Shown: piece by piece, positions 27,393 to 36,524 of the stretch
Layout of the letters: each line of letters begins with the position of its first letter
How positions within the stretch are numbered: position 1 is the first letter of the stretch
Assembly (NCBI RefSeq): GCF_902859805.1
Contig: NZ_CADIKC010000001.1
Coordinates: 310,001 to 374,000 of the forward strand
Reading direction: 5' to 3'
DNA length: 64,000 nucleotides
Source of the DNA: Paraburkholderia sediminicola
GTDB lineage: Bacteria; Pseudomonadota; Gammaproteobacteria; Burkholderiales; Burkholderiaceae
Made by a program: the position numbers and the translations under genes
The notes under the pieces: model-generated
Told to the model about the DNA's origin: nothing
Databases searched by the model: none
Seen by the model: only the letters and a program-made list of their open reading frames with translations

Positions 27393-27416
27393 GCTGCAAA
27401 CCTGTGTGTTTGCAGC
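27393..27416 (-). promoter_or_regulatory. stem-loop in the DUF4148 leader
   Basis: GCTGCAAAC (27393-27401) pairs with GTTTGCAGC (27408-27416), loop of 6. In the mRNA it lies about 15 nt before the ribosome site and is followed by an A-run, so it could influence mRNA stability or translation. Confidence 0.4.
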
Positions 27417-27577
27417 CAGTGACGACAGTCTAGGAGGCAGCAGATATAGGGTAAACCCCTAATAAACGAATTCACTGTTGCTAGAAACGGCACAATTGCC
27501 GTGAAAGCTTGTTGAAATATAGGTAGTTAAGCCGGCAAATCAGGCTCTCAATGTTTGGGGTCTTGTGCGCAACGAAC

Positions 27578-28594
27578 TCAGCTTTCCAACAATACGGGAG
27601 CCAATGCCTGGGTCGCCGTACTTGATGACAACACCGCGCTGCCATTTCGACCGCCCGTCACCTGCCGGTCGCTTCTCGGACTCACGCCGAACCGGGCGCG
27701 ATACGTGCGCGAAAAATGCGAGGGCGACTCGAATCCGCATGCGACGCAGATCGATGTGATCGACATGTCCGTCTGCTGCAACAATTCGCGCGCACGCGTG
27801 AGGCGCAATTGCTGATAGAAATGCGTCGGGGTGTCCTTCAGCGATGCACAAAACAAGCGCTCCAGTTGCCGCCGAGTCACGCTGATTTCCTCTGCGAGTT
27901 GGTCGGGCGTCAGCGGCTCTTCCATATGCTGTTCCATTGCGCCGATCACCTGAATCAGCTTGCGGTTGTGCACGCCGTAACGCGCCGCAATCTCCATCCG
28001 CTGATGATCCGAACGCTGCCTGATCCGGCTCACGACGAACTGCTCCGACACCACCGAGGCTAACGCTGCACCGTGTTTGCGGCCGATCAGGTCGAGCATC
28101 ATATCGATCGACGCCGTGCCGCCCGCACAGGTAATGCGCCGCGCGCCGATTTCGAACAACTCCTGGCTTGCGTTCAGCGAGGGATAGCGTTCGCTGAACG
28201 CCGACAGCGCTTCCCAATGGACGGTCACGCTGTCCGAGGCGCTCAGGAGCCCGGCTTCCGCCAGGATGAAGCTGCCCGTATCGATGCCACCGAGCGTCGC
28301 GCCGGCGCGCTCGAGCCGCTTCAGGCAGTCGCCGAGTACGCGCGTATAGCAGGCGAGCGGCTCGAAGCCCGCGACGACGAATACCGTCTGCGCCTCATGG
28401 ACATCGGCGATTGCTGCGTCTGCATTGATGGAAATGCCGTTGCTGGCCGCGACCGGCGCGCCGTCGAGACTCAGGATGCGCCAACGGTAGAGATCGCCGC
28501 GAAAGCGGTTCGCCACGCGCAAAGGCTCGACCGCCGACATGAAGCCGATCGCCGAAAAGCCAGGCAGCAGCAGGAACGACATATCTTCGGGCAT
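27578..28594 (-). CDS. cdhR: GlxA-family AraC regulator, CdhR-like (carnitine catabolism)
   Basis: 338 residues. A DJ-1/PfpI-like domain fills residues 1-190 (LLLPGFSAIGFMSAVEPLRVANR; GIDTGSFILAEAGLL). An AraC double helix-turn-helix occupies about 230-320 (TPDQLAEEISVTRRQLERLFC; SITSICVACGFESPSHFSRTYRARFGVSPR). In Pseudomonas the equivalent CdhR activates caiX-cdhCAB in response to carnitine, and here it is divergent from the same genes. The conserved Cys of DJ-1 proteins is replaced (GIDTGSF), as usual for this regulator family. Confidence 0.82.
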   Translation of the reverse strand: MPEDMSFLLLPGFSAIGFMSAVEPLRVANRFRGDLYRWRILSLDGAPVAASNGISINADAAIADVHEAQTVFVVAGFEPLACYTRVLGDCLKRLERAGATLGGIDTGSFILAEAGLLSASDSVTVHWEALSAFSERYPSLNASQELFEIGARRITCAGGTASIDMMLDLIGRKHGAALASVVSEQFVVSRIRQRSDHQRMEIAARYGVHNRKLIQVIGAMEQHMEEPLTPDQLAEEISVTRRQLERLFCASLKDTPTHFYQQLRLTRARELLQQTDMSITSICVACGFESPSHFSRTYRARFGVSPRSDRQVTGGRNGSAVLSSSTATQALAPVLLES

Positions 28595-28953
28595 CGTGCG
28601 CGAACTCGATCAGGGACACAGAGAGACACAAGCCGCGAACGAACGCGGGGTTCCGGGCGAGCGTAGCAAGCAGCGCGCAAGCCGGCAAGCCGCACCAAAA
28701 TTCACTGCGTTAAATCGATGCTGCGTCGCAATGACGAACGATGCTGGTTTTCCCTCGTTGTCGCATGGGAGCAAGAACGGGTCGCTGGCGGTCGCTTTGG
28801 CGAGAATATGGGGCATTAACGTAACGTCACTCGTGCAGTTCAAGCGGCTCCAGCATGGCTTGAGCCGTATCGCGCAGGTCCGGGGGTCGCTCGGTTTTTC
28901 TCGCCGCGGCCATTTCGCAACACGCTGTTCAACGTGTCCGAAGGGGGAACGTC
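28595..28953. other. 359-nt divergent promoter region of the carnitine cluster
   Basis: It contains no credible gene. GTCGCAATG (28725-28733) and GTCGCATGG (28760-28768) are imperfect direct repeats 35 bp apart and could be regulator half-sites. AAGGGGGAAC is the ribosome site of the next gene. Confidence 0.4.
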
Positions 28954-29907
28954 ATGAAGTTACGCGTCAAAGCCTTGCTTGCCCATCTTGCCTGTCTGGC
29001 GACCGTCGTCGCCGCGTCGCCGGCACTCGCACAGGATCCCTCCACCTGTCGTGCGGTGCATTTCGCCGACATCGGCTGGACCGACATCACGTCGACCACG
29101 GCGCTCGCATCGACCGTATTCGAGGGACTCGGCTATCAGCCTGTGACGACCGTTGCGTCAGTGCCGATTTCGTTCGCGGGTCTGAAGAGCAAACAGCTCG
29201 ACGTATCGCTCGGCTACTGGTGGCCGGTGCAGGAAAAAGCGATCACGCCGTTCATCGATTCGAAGTCGATTCAGGTGCTGCAACCGCCTAACCTGACTGG
29301 CGCTAAAGCGACCTTCGCCGTACCGAGCTATGAATACGACGCCGGCCTGAAGACGTTCGCCGACATTGCCAAACACCGCGATCAGCTCGACGGGAAGATT
29401 TATGGCATCGAACCCGGCAGCAGCGCGAACGCGGCGATTCAGAAAATGATCGCCAGCAATCAGTTCGGCCTCGGCGATTTCAAGCTGATCGAATCGAGTG
29501 AAGCGGGCATGCTGGTGTCGGTGGATCGCGCCATTCGCGCGAAGAAATGGGTGGTGTTCCTCGGCTGGGAACCGCATCCGATGAATATCCAGATCGACAT
29601 GAAATACCTCACCGGCAGCGACGGCGTATTCGGTCCGAACGATGGCGAAGCACGCGTTTATACGCTGACGTCCCCCGACTTTCTGACGCGTTGCCCGAAC
29701 GCCGGCAAGCTCGTGAGCAATCTGCGCTTTTCGACGCAACTGGAAAACGTGGTGATGCAATCGGTGATGAACAAGGAGAAGCCCACCGATGCAGCCAAAG
29801 CGTATCTAAAGAAGAACCCGCAAGTACTGGATGCGTGGCTCGCAGGCGTGAAGACGTATGACGGGAAAGATGGCTTGCCGGCGGTGAAAGCCTATCTCGG
29901 GCTTTAA
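28954..29907 (+). CDS. caiX: periplasmic carnitine/betaine-binding protein CaiX-like
   Basis: 317 residues of the OpuAC/choline-betaine-binding type with a signal peptide ending AASPALAQD. Pocket motifs include FADIGWTDITSTTALASTVFEGLGY, VSLGYWWPVQEKAITPF and VVFLGWEPHPMN, with Trp/Tyr residues for quaternary ammonium binding. It starts the carnitine operon like CaiX of Pseudomonas. No ABC permease or ATPase is encoded nearby, so it probably uses a transporter core located elsewhere. Confidence 0.85.
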   Translation: MKLRVKALLAHLACLATVVAASPALAQDPSTCRAVHFADIGWTDITSTTALASTVFEGLGYQPVTTVASVPISFAGLKSKQLDVSLGYWWPVQEKAITPFIDSKSIQVLQPPNLTGAKATFAVPSYEYDAGLKTFADIAKHRDQLDGKIYGIEPGSSANAAIQKMIASNQFGLGDFKLIESSEAGMLVSVDRAIRAKKWVVFLGWEPHPMNIQIDMKYLTGSDGVFGPNDGEARVYTLTSPDFLTRCPNAGKLVSNLRFSTQLENVVMQSVMNKEKPTDAAKAYLKKNPQVLDAWLAGVKTYDGKDGLPAVKAYLGL

Positions 29908-29964
29908 GCCGGCCCGGCCTGCATCCATCCAGTCGCGCATTTCAATCCACAGGAACTAGCACGC

Positions 29965-30894
29965 ATGAATCATGAAGTCATCGTGACCTGCGCGGTCACA
30001 GGCGCGGGCGATACGGTCGGCAAGCATCCGGCCATTCCCGTCACGCCGAAGCAGATCGCCGAAGCCGCGATTGAAACCGCGAAAGCCGGCGCCACCGTCG
30101 CGCACTGCCACGTGCGCGATCCGAAAACCGGTCGCGGCAGCCGCGATCCGCAGTTGTATCGCGAGGTTGTCGACCGGATCCGCTCGTCGGGCACCGACGT
30201 GATCATCAATCTGACGGCGGGCATGGGCGGCGATCTCGAGATCGGTCCCGGCGAAGACCCGATGCGCTTCGGCGCGGGAACCGACCTCGTCGGAGGCTTG
30301 ACGCGGCTCGCGCATGTCGAGGAACTGCTGCCGGAAATCTGCACGCTCGATTGCGGCACGCTCAATTTCGGCGACGGCGACTACATCTACGTGTCGACGC
30401 CTGCCCAATTGCGGGCCGGCGCGCAGCGAATCCAGGAACTCGGCGTGAAGCCGGAACTGGAGATCTTCGATACCGGACATCTTTGGTTCGCGAAGCAATT
30501 GCTCAAGGAAGGCTTGCTCGACGCGCCTCCGCTGTTTCAGATCTGCCTCGGCATTCCATGGGGCGCGCCCGCCGATACCACGACGATGAAAGCGATGGCG
30601 GACAGCCTTCCGCCCGGCGCGCAATGGGCCGGCTTCGGCATCGGCCGCATGCAGATGCCCATGGTCGCGCAGGCGATGCTCCTCGGCGGCCACGTACGTG
30701 TCGGCCTCGAAGACAACATCTGGCTCGATAAAGGTGTGCATGCAACGAACGGCACACTGGTGCAACGCGCGGTCGAGATCATCGAGCGGCTCGGCGGCCG
30801 CGCGCTGACACCGGCCGAAGGCCGTCGCAAACTCGGCCTGCCCGCGCGCGGCGAGCGGCAGTTGGAGCGGCGTGCCGCGGGACAGTACGCGTGA
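29965..30894 (+). CDS. cdhC: BKACE enzyme, 3-dehydrocarnitine cleavage (CdhC)
   Basis: 309 residues of the beta-keto acid cleavage enzyme family. The zinc ligands are His-x-His in [11 protein letters not shown] near residue 48 and a distal Glu in GLEDNIWL. The (beta/alpha)8 barrel motif [11 protein letters not shown] is intact. In carnitine catabolism it combines dehydrocarnitine and acetyl-CoA to give betainyl-CoA and acetoacetate. It lies second in the operon, 57 nt after caiX. Confidence 0.87.
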   Translation: MNHEVIVTCAVTGAGDTVGKHPAIPVTPKQIAEAAIETAKAGATVAHCHVRDPKTGRGSRDPQLYREVVDRIRSSGTDVIINLTAGMGGDLEIGPGEDPMRFGAGTDLVGGLTRLAHVEELLPEICTLDCGTLNFGDGDYIYVSTPAQLRAGAQRIQELGVKPELEIFDTGHLWFAKQLLKEGLLDAPPLFQICLGIPWGAPADTTTMKAMADSLPPGAQWAGFGIGRMQMPMVAQAMLLGGHVRVGLEDNIWLDKGVHATNGTLVQRAVEIIERLGGRALTPAEGRRKLGLPARGERQLERRAAGQYA

Positions 30895-30969
30895 CGATGT
30901 CGCGTACCGTTGCGCATCATATAGAGCGCTGCGGAACCTGAGAACTCATAGGCAAAGGAAACATCAGCA

Positions 30970-31935
30970 ATGGCAGTAATCGTCGACATCAAAACATTTG
31001 CGGCAATCGGCGCGGGCGTGATCGGCAGCGGCTGGGTAGCGCGCGCGCTCGCGCACGGACTCGACGTCGTCGCGTGGGACCCCGCTCCCGGCGCGGAGAA
31101 GCAGTTGCGCGAGAACATTGCGAACGCGTGGCCGGCATTGGAACGCGTTGGCCTCGCCGAGGGTGCAACGGCCGACAGGTTGCGTTTCGTCGATACGATT
31201 GAAGCCTGTGTCGAACAGGCGGACTTCATTCAGGAAAGCGCACCTGAACGCGAAGAATTGAAGCTCGCGTTACATGAGCAGATCAGCCGTGCGGCGAAGC
31301 CGGATGCGATCATCGCCTCCTCCACCTCCGGTCTGCTGCCGAGCGATTTCTACGCACGGGCGGTGAATCCGCAGCGTTGTATCGTCGGGCATCCGTTCAA
31401 TCCGGTGTATCTGCTGCCGCTCGTCGAAGTGCTCGGCGGCGAACGTACCGCGCCGGCCACCATCGACGCCGCGATGCAGATTTATCGTTCGCTGTCGATG
31501 CGTCCGCTTCTCGTGCGCAAGGAAGTACCCGGCTTTATCGCAGACCGTTTGCTTGAAGCGCTGTGGCGCGAGGCGCTGCATCTGGTCAACGAAGGCGTGG
31601 CGACCACGGGCGAAATCGACGACGCCATCCGCTTCGGCGCGGGCATTCGCTGGTCGTTCATGGGCACGTTCCTGACCTACACCCTGGCGGGCGGCGATGC
31701 GGGTATGCGGCACTTCATGCAGCAGTTTGGACCCGCATTGGAACTGCCGTGGACTAAACTGGTAGCGCCGCAGCTTACTGACGAATTGATCGACCGGGTG
31801 GTGGACGGAACGTCCGATCAGGTGGGGTCGCGCTCGATCAAGCAGCTTGAACGCTATCGGGACGATTGCATTACGAGTGTGCTGGCGGCCATCGGAGAAG
31901 CCAAGGCGCGGCACGGCATACTTTCCACGGAGTGA
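30970..31935 (+). CDS. cdhA: L-carnitine dehydrogenase
   Basis: 321 residues of the 3-hydroxyacyl-CoA dehydrogenase superfamily. The NAD-binding motif is [19 protein letters not shown] near the N terminus, the catalytic region is [19 protein letters not shown], and the C-terminal dimerisation helices include [22 protein letters not shown]. It oxidises L-carnitine to 3-dehydrocarnitine with NAD+. AAAGGAAACA precedes the ATG. It is the first enzyme of the pathway, though third in gene order. Confidence 0.88.
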   Translation: MAVIVDIKTFAAIGAGVIGSGWVARALAHGLDVVAWDPAPGAEKQLRENIANAWPALERVGLAEGATADRLRFVDTIEACVEQADFIQESAPEREELKLALHEQISRAAKPDAIIASSTSGLLPSDFYARAVNPQRCIVGHPFNPVYLLPLVEVLGGERTAPATIDAAMQIYRSLSMRPLLVRKEVPGFIADRLLEALWREALHLVNEGVATTGEIDDAIRFGAGIRWSFMGTFLTYTLAGGDAGMRHFMQQFGPALELPWTKLVAPQLTDELIDRVVDGTSDQVGSRSIKQLERYRDDCITSVLAAIGEAKARHGILSTE

Positions 31936-32047
31936 TACTTACTGTGCGCCGAAAGACGCCCCGCTGCGCCGGGATGTGTCGGGATGCGTCGGCGGCACAA
32001 GATTGCAGCGGCCAGCACCGTTCATAGGACAAAGGAAGCGATTGCAT

Positions 32048-32560
32048 ATGCCTACGCCGCACCATGCTTCACTGCCCTGCTATCGCGACGTCGTGCGCGC
32101 CGAGTGGGTCGACTATAACGGCCATTTGCGCGACGCGTTCTACATGCTGATTTTCAGCTTCGCGACTGATGCGTTGATTGATGTGATCGGGCTGCCTGAT
32201 TCAGTGCGCAAGGAACGCGGCCGCTCGATCTATACACTCGAAGCGCATATCAACTACCTGCATGAAATCAAGGAGGGGGTGCAGGTTCGCGTCGATATGC
32301 GCGTGCTTGGGCATGATGCGAAGCGGTTGCATCTCTACCTCGAAATGTTCGCTGATGACGGCGTTGAACCAGTGGCCGCAGGCGAACAGATGCTGCTGCA
32401 CGTCGATACCAGCGGACCGCGCGCTGTTGCCTTCGACCTGGATGTCGAGGCGCGCGTGCGGTCGTTAGCAGAAGCGCATACTGTGTTGCCGGCGGCCAGG
32501 TTTGCAGGCCGCGTGATCGCCTTGCCGGTCAAGTCGCCGCGTAATAGTAACGAGGTGTGA
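32048..32560 (+). CDS. cdhB: betainyl-CoA thioesterase (hotdog fold)
   Basis: 170 residues of the 4-hydroxybenzoyl-CoA-type hotdog thioesterase family, with WVDYNGHLRDAFYMLIFSFATDALID containing the catalytic Asp region and a long central helix. In the carnitine pathway it releases glycine betaine from betainyl-CoA. The open frame extends about 200 nt upstream, but ATG 32048 (MPTPHHASLPCYRDVVRAEW) with AAAGGAAG upstream gives the family's normal start. Confidence 0.84.
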   Translation: MPTPHHASLPCYRDVVRAEWVDYNGHLRDAFYMLIFSFATDALIDVIGLPDSVRKERGRSIYTLEAHINYLHEIKEGVQVRVDMRVLGHDAKRLHLYLEMFADDGVEPVAAGEQMLLHVDTSGPRAVAFDLDVEARVRSLAEAHTVLPAARFAGRVIALPVKSPRNSNEV

Positions 32561-32562
32561 GC

Positions 32563-33510
32563 ATGCTTGAGCCCGAGATCGCTGCGTTTATCGAACGGAC
32601 CGCTGCCATCTATGCCGGGCATTCGACTTCATTGCCGCCGAGCGAGCAGCGCACGATTTACGAGCGCTATGCTGCGGCGCTCACGCCGCCTTTGCCAGCC
32701 GATGTGACAACCGAAGACGCTGTGTTTCGCGCAAGAGCCGGCCATCTGATCAAACTGCGGCTTTATCGGAATCGTCGAAAGGCGAGCGGAACGCCTGTTG
32801 GCACCGTGTTGTATTTTCACGGTGGCGGCTTCGTACTCGGTTCGTTGGATAGTCACGAGATCGTAACCGCACGAATTGCCGCGGATACTGGACTCGATGT
32901 GATTGCGGTCGATTACCGGCTGGCTCCGGAACACCGCGCCCCGGCGGCGCATGACGATTGCCTGGAGATTACGCTCGCCGTACTCTTAGGCCAGTTGCCG
33001 TTCGATTCGCTCTCACGTGGCGCACTGCAGTTGGCGGGTGACAGTGCCGGCGCCACACTTGCTGCCAGCGTCGCGATGCGCTTGCGCGATGACGATATTC
33101 AAGGCGTGCGCGGCCTTGCACTCGTCTATCCAATGCTCGGCACCGACCCACAAATGCCTGCGCGCGAAAGCGAAGCGCACGCGCCGATGCTCACGCTTGC
33201 CAACGTCCATGCGTTTCGCGATCTGTATTGGGGCGAACAGCCGCCCTATCCCGCGTGGACGATACCGCTCGACGCGGCACGCTTCGACCGACTCCCGCCG
33301 ACACTTGCCGTAGGTGTTGAACACGATCCGTTGCGGGACGACGCGAGGGTGTTTGTCGAACGCGTCAATGCGGCTGATGGGCAGGCCCGGTTATGGATTG
33401 GAACCGGACTCGTACACGGGTGCTGGCGTGCGCTCGAATCGAGTCCCGGCGTGAAGGCAATGCATCACACTGTCTGCCAGTTTCTAATCGAGCATTCAGA
33501 CATGCAGTGA
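32563..33510 (+). CDS. hocS: alpha/beta hydrolase, HSL-type, probable short-chain acylcarnitine hydrolase
   Basis: 315 residues of the hormone-sensitive-lipase-like family: oxyanion motif YFHGGGFVLGS near residue 85, nucleophile GDSAGATLA near 160, acid in GVEHDPLRDD and His in GLVHGCWRAL. As the last gene of the caiX-cdhCAB operon it occupies the place of Pseudomonas hocS, whose product hydrolyses short-chain O-acylcarnitines. The assignment rests on this synteny and family. It nearly overlaps cdhB (start 3 nt after its stop; a GTG at 32557 is possible). Confidence 0.75.
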   Translation: MLEPEIAAFIERTAAIYAGHSTSLPPSEQRTIYERYAAALTPPLPADVTTEDAVFRARAGHLIKLRLYRNRRKASGTPVGTVLYFHGGGFVLGSLDSHEIVTARIAADTGLDVIAVDYRLAPEHRAPAAHDDCLEITLAVLLGQLPFDSLSRGALQLAGDSAGATLAASVAMRLRDDDIQGVRGLALVYPMLGTDPQMPARESEAHAPMLTLANVHAFRDLYWGEQPPYPAWTIPLDAARFDRLPPTLAVGVEHDPLRDDARVFVERVNAADGQARLWIGTGLVHGCWRALESSPGVKAMHHTVCQFLIEHSDMQ

Positions 33511-33532
33511 TGATTCTCGAGCCATGCACGCA

Positions 33533-34375
33533 TCACGTCTGCGCCGCTCCGCCATTCCGCTTGAATGAACTGGCAAAGAACAGCACCTGGTATTGCACCG
33601 CATTCGACCAGTACTTCCACGTATGGCCGCCAGGGCGCTCCGCGTAATCATGCGGCACGCCCAACTCGACAAGCCGCGCATGCAGCATCCGGTTCGACTG
33701 AACAAGCGAATCGTTCACCCCGCAATCGATCGTCAGCGCAATATGCGCATTTCCGAAACTACGGGCGTTCTCGACAATCGCCTCGTTGTTCCAGAAGTCG
33801 GCGTGACGAGCCGGATCCCCAAACACCTGATCGATCCCGGGCTCATCCTCGCATCCGCGCGGATCGACCGCGCCGCTAATACTTCCTGCAGCGCCGAATT
33901 CGTCCGGCCGGTCAAGCGCGATATGGAGCGCCCCGAACCCGCCCATGCTCAACCCTGTAATCGCGCGCGCCTGGCGCGTCGCAATCGTACGGAAATGCGT
34001 GTCGATATATCCGACGACTTCTGTACCTACATAAGTTTCGTAACGGCTGCGCGGATCGACTGGGCTGTCGATATACCAGCTCTCGTGACCGCCGTCCGGC
34101 ATAACGAGAATCACGTGATAGCGGTCGGCCAGTTTGCCGATGTGCGAATTCGTGGTCCAGTCGGTGTAGTCACCGCCTGAGCCGTGCAGCAAATAGACGA
34201 CCGGAAAGCGATCGGCCGCTTTACCGTGCGTGTATTGGTCAGGCAGCACCACCGTCGCCTCGAACGACTTATGCATGGCCGCGCTGGGAATGGTGACGAC
34301 CCTGGACTGGAACGCCCAGACCGGGTTCGTGAACAGCAGCGTCAGAATGAGCCAGAACGCACGATTCATTTTCAT
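33533..34375 (-). CDS. secreted esterase (PF00756 esterase-D/antigen 85 type)
   Basis: 280 residues with a signal peptide (FWLILTLLFTNPVWAF). The alpha/beta hydrolase core shows YLLHGSGGDYTDW (oxyanion), GLSMGGFGALH (nucleophile Ser) and ERPGGHTWKYW (His); the acid is probably in DCGVNDSLV. It resembles tributyrin esterase or S-formylglutathione hydrolase relatives exported to the periplasm. It converges on the hocS-like gene with 22 nt between stops, so it is not part of the carnitine operon. Confidence 0.85.
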   Translation of the reverse strand: MKMNRAFWLILTLLFTNPVWAFQSRVVTIPSAAMHKSFEATVVLPDQYTHGKAADRFPVVYLLHGSGGDYTDWTTNSHIGKLADRYHVILVMPDGGHESWYIDSPVDPRSRYETYVGTEVVGYIDTHFRTIATRQARAITGLSMGGFGALHIALDRPDEFGAAGSISGAVDPRGCEDEPGIDQVFGDPARHADFWNNEAIVENARSFGNAHIALTIDCGVNDSLVQSNRMLHARLVELGVPHDYAERPGGHTWKYWSNAVQYQVLFFASSFKRNGGAAQT

Positions 34376-34612
34376 GGTTTGTCGCTCTCCCCCTTTCTAT
34401 GTGTCCAAAGAACACTGTCTGGCATCTAGCGGCAAAATTCTGTCAATGACTCTAACAACGGCGACTTACAACCAAATTTCAATGAAGCATACGGTCCCGT
34501 CAGCTTGGTGCCATTCCTGGGGGAGCTGGAGCGGCCCAAACCGAACGTTTATTTAACCGATGTCTATTTAACCGTTATGCCCTGCGCACGAATGTGGGGA
34601 ACGTGACCCATC

Positions 34613-35389
34613 TTATTCAATATGTGCTGAAAAGCCGATCTGATCCGCAGCAACATCAGACCGCAGTGTGAGCGCCGGGATGTCGTATGCGCCAGCGTTC
34701 TGCGGGCGAAACGGTATCGGCGCAGTCTTCCAGAGGTCATCGAGACGTTTGCCGAGTGCGTCTTGCACTCCTGCAAATCGTGCTTCGTCGATCCGGCTTG
34801 TCCGATGAATCACGAACGGTGGCAAAACGTCGAAACCGGGGTAATACAGAATGCCGTGCTGGATGGGGAACAACACGTCGTCGATCGGACCGTTGATACC
34901 ACGCGGGCTGTAATGTGACTCCCAACCGCCTGTTGTCACAACCAGCATCGCCCGCTTGCCCGCCATGCTGCCTTCCCCGTAACGGTCGCCCCAGCGCGCG
35001 TCTGAATGTTCCCCGACGCCATACGCGAAGCCATATGCATAGACGCGTTCCACCCAGCCTTTCAGGATCGCAGGCATCGAGAACCACCACAGCGGAAACT
35101 GCAGGATCACTGCATCCGCCCACCTCAGCTTCTCCTGTTCAAGTGCGATGTCCTGGCTTTGCCGTCCGTCTTTGAAAGCACGCTTCGAATCGAGAGAGGG
35201 ATCGAAACGCGCACCCGGTTGCCTGTCCAGGCTGTCGTTTGCATCGAGCGATGCTTTCCAGTTCATCGCATACAGATCGGATACCTGGACAATGTGTCCG
35301 GCATCCTCGAGACGCTTGACCGAAAAGTCCTTAAGGGACCCGTTCAATGACCGGGGTTCCGGATGTGCATAGACGATAAGAACATTCAT
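34613..35389 (-). CDS. NAD(P)H dehydrogenase (quinone), flavodoxin-like
   Basis: 258 residues from ATG 35389, with AAGGAG upstream. The N-terminal flavodoxin fold MNVLIVYAHPEPRSLNGSLK and the motif QFPLWWFSMPAILKGWVERVYAYGFAYG (FMN and dimer contacts) identify a Mda66/NQO1-type two-electron quinone reductase. The frame extends upstream, but that part only shadows the divergent LysR gene. It probably detoxifies quinones under control of that regulator. Confidence 0.88.
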   Translation of the reverse strand: MNVLIVYAHPEPRSLNGSLKDFSVKRLEDAGHIVQVSDLYAMNWKASLDANDSLDRQPGARFDPSLDSKRAFKDGRQSQDIALEQEKLRWADAVILQFPLWWFSMPAILKGWVERVYAYGFAYGVGEHSDARWGDRYGEGSMAGKRAMLVVTTGGWESHYSPRGINGPIDDVLFPIQHGILYYPGFDVLPPFVIHRTSRIDEARFAGVQDALGKRLDDLWKTAPIPFRPQNAGAYDIPALTLRSDVAADQIGFSAHIE

Positions 35390-35437
35390 GACCTGAGCTC
35401 CTTTGCAAGAAAGCACCACGATAGGTTCCTTGCCGGT

Positions 35438-35461
35438 ATATTGGAAATGAATAACCAATAT
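35438..35461. promoter_or_regulatory. LysR operator candidate between quinone reductase and regulator
   Basis: ATATTGG (35438-35444) and CCAATAT (35455-35461) form a perfect 7-bp inverted repeat, spacer 10. Its right arm overlaps the first ATG (35460), which argues for the downstream start of the regulator. Confidence 0.5.
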
Positions 35462-35474
35462 GTCAGGTATTGCC

Positions 35475-36374
35475 ATGAATAATCTCAGAAGACTGGATCT
35501 CAACCTGCTGGTGACACTCGACGTCTTGCTGTCGGAGCACAATGTGACCCGCGCAGCCGAACGCCTGAACTTCTCGCAGCCCTCGGTGAGCGTGCATCTT
35601 GCCAAGCTGCGGGACATCTTTGGCGACCCGTTGTTGCTGCCGGGTCCCCGAGGCATGCGCCCCACCGCGAGAGCCGAAGAATTGCGCGAACCTTTGCGCC
35701 AGGCGCTCGATGCACTCGAGCACGCGGTGTCGCCGGCCAGCCCGTTTAATCCGGCCGAAGCGAGTCATACGTGGCGCGTTGCCGCGACGGATTACGCCGA
35801 ATCCACAATCCTGCTGCCCGTCCTGTCCAGCTTGCGCGCGGCGGCGCCCGGCACCCGGCTCGCGATCGTGGAAGCTGCTCCGCCACGCATCGCGAAGCAG
35901 GCGGAACAGGGAGACATCGATCTGGCATTCCATACCAGTGAAGGCGCGCCGCCCGGATTGCGCGGGCGAGTGCTTTTCAAGGAGCGGTACGTACTGGCGG
36001 GCCGCGCGGATCACCCGCGCCTGAAGCGTCGGCCAACGCTTGCGCAGTTCTGTAAACTGGAGCAAGTGATCGTGTCGCCGGATGGTGGCGGATTTAGCGG
36101 CGTCACGGATGAGGCACTGGCTGAGGTGGGTCTCACGCGCAGGGTTGTGCTTTCGGTTCCGCACTTCCTGTTCGTGATGTCAGTCCTGGCGAGCACGGAC
36201 CTCGTGGCGATGGTGCCGGCGCGATTGGTGCGCGGCAATGGCGCGCTCAGGGTCGTCGAGGCGCCGATTGAGGTGCCGGGCTATGAAATGGCGATGCTCT
36301 GGCACGAGCGCTCCCATCGCGATCCGGCGCACCAATGGCTGCGGGAGTGCATCGTGGAGGCGGTGGCGACCTGA
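35475..36374 (+). CDS. LysR-type regulator of the adjacent quinone reductase
   Basis: 299 residues. The HTH is in LNLLVTLDVLLSEHNVTRAAERLNFSQPSVSVHLAKL, and the C-terminal effector domain starts near residue 88. It belongs to the NodD/LinR-like subgroup by its LDLNLLVTLD start. ATG 35475 was chosen because the earlier ATG (35460) falls inside the operator palindrome. It is divergent from the quinone reductase, with 85 nt between starts. Confidence 0.86.
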   Translation: MNNLRRLDLNLLVTLDVLLSEHNVTRAAERLNFSQPSVSVHLAKLRDIFGDPLLLPGPRGMRPTARAEELREPLRQALDALEHAVSPASPFNPAEASHTWRVAATDYAESTILLPVLSSLRAAAPGTRLAIVEAAPPRIAKQAEQGDIDLAFHTSEGAPPGLRGRVLFKERYVLAGRADHPRLKRRPTLAQFCKLEQVIVSPDGGGFSGVTDEALAEVGLTRRVVLSVPHFLFVMSVLASTDLVAMVPARLVRGNGALRVVEAPIEVPGYEMAMLWHERSHRDPAHQWLRECIVEAVAT

Positions 36375-36524
36375 ATGTTCGTCGATGGGCCGAAGCCTGG
36401 ATCGGTGTCAACGCGATGAGTGGCTGAAAATCGCGACGCTCGAATCGACCGCCCTTCCATCCCGTATCCACGATTGGCCTGGCCTGCTTTAGAAGCGTGG
36501 CCGTCTGCAACGAAGCCATTCAAA

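Noticed and set aside
34613..35665. N-terminal extension of the quinone reductase to 350 residues
   Set aside because: The extra 92 residues overlap the divergent LysR gene and precede a well-placed AAGGAG-ATG; the flavodoxin fold starts exactly at MNVLIVYAHPEP.
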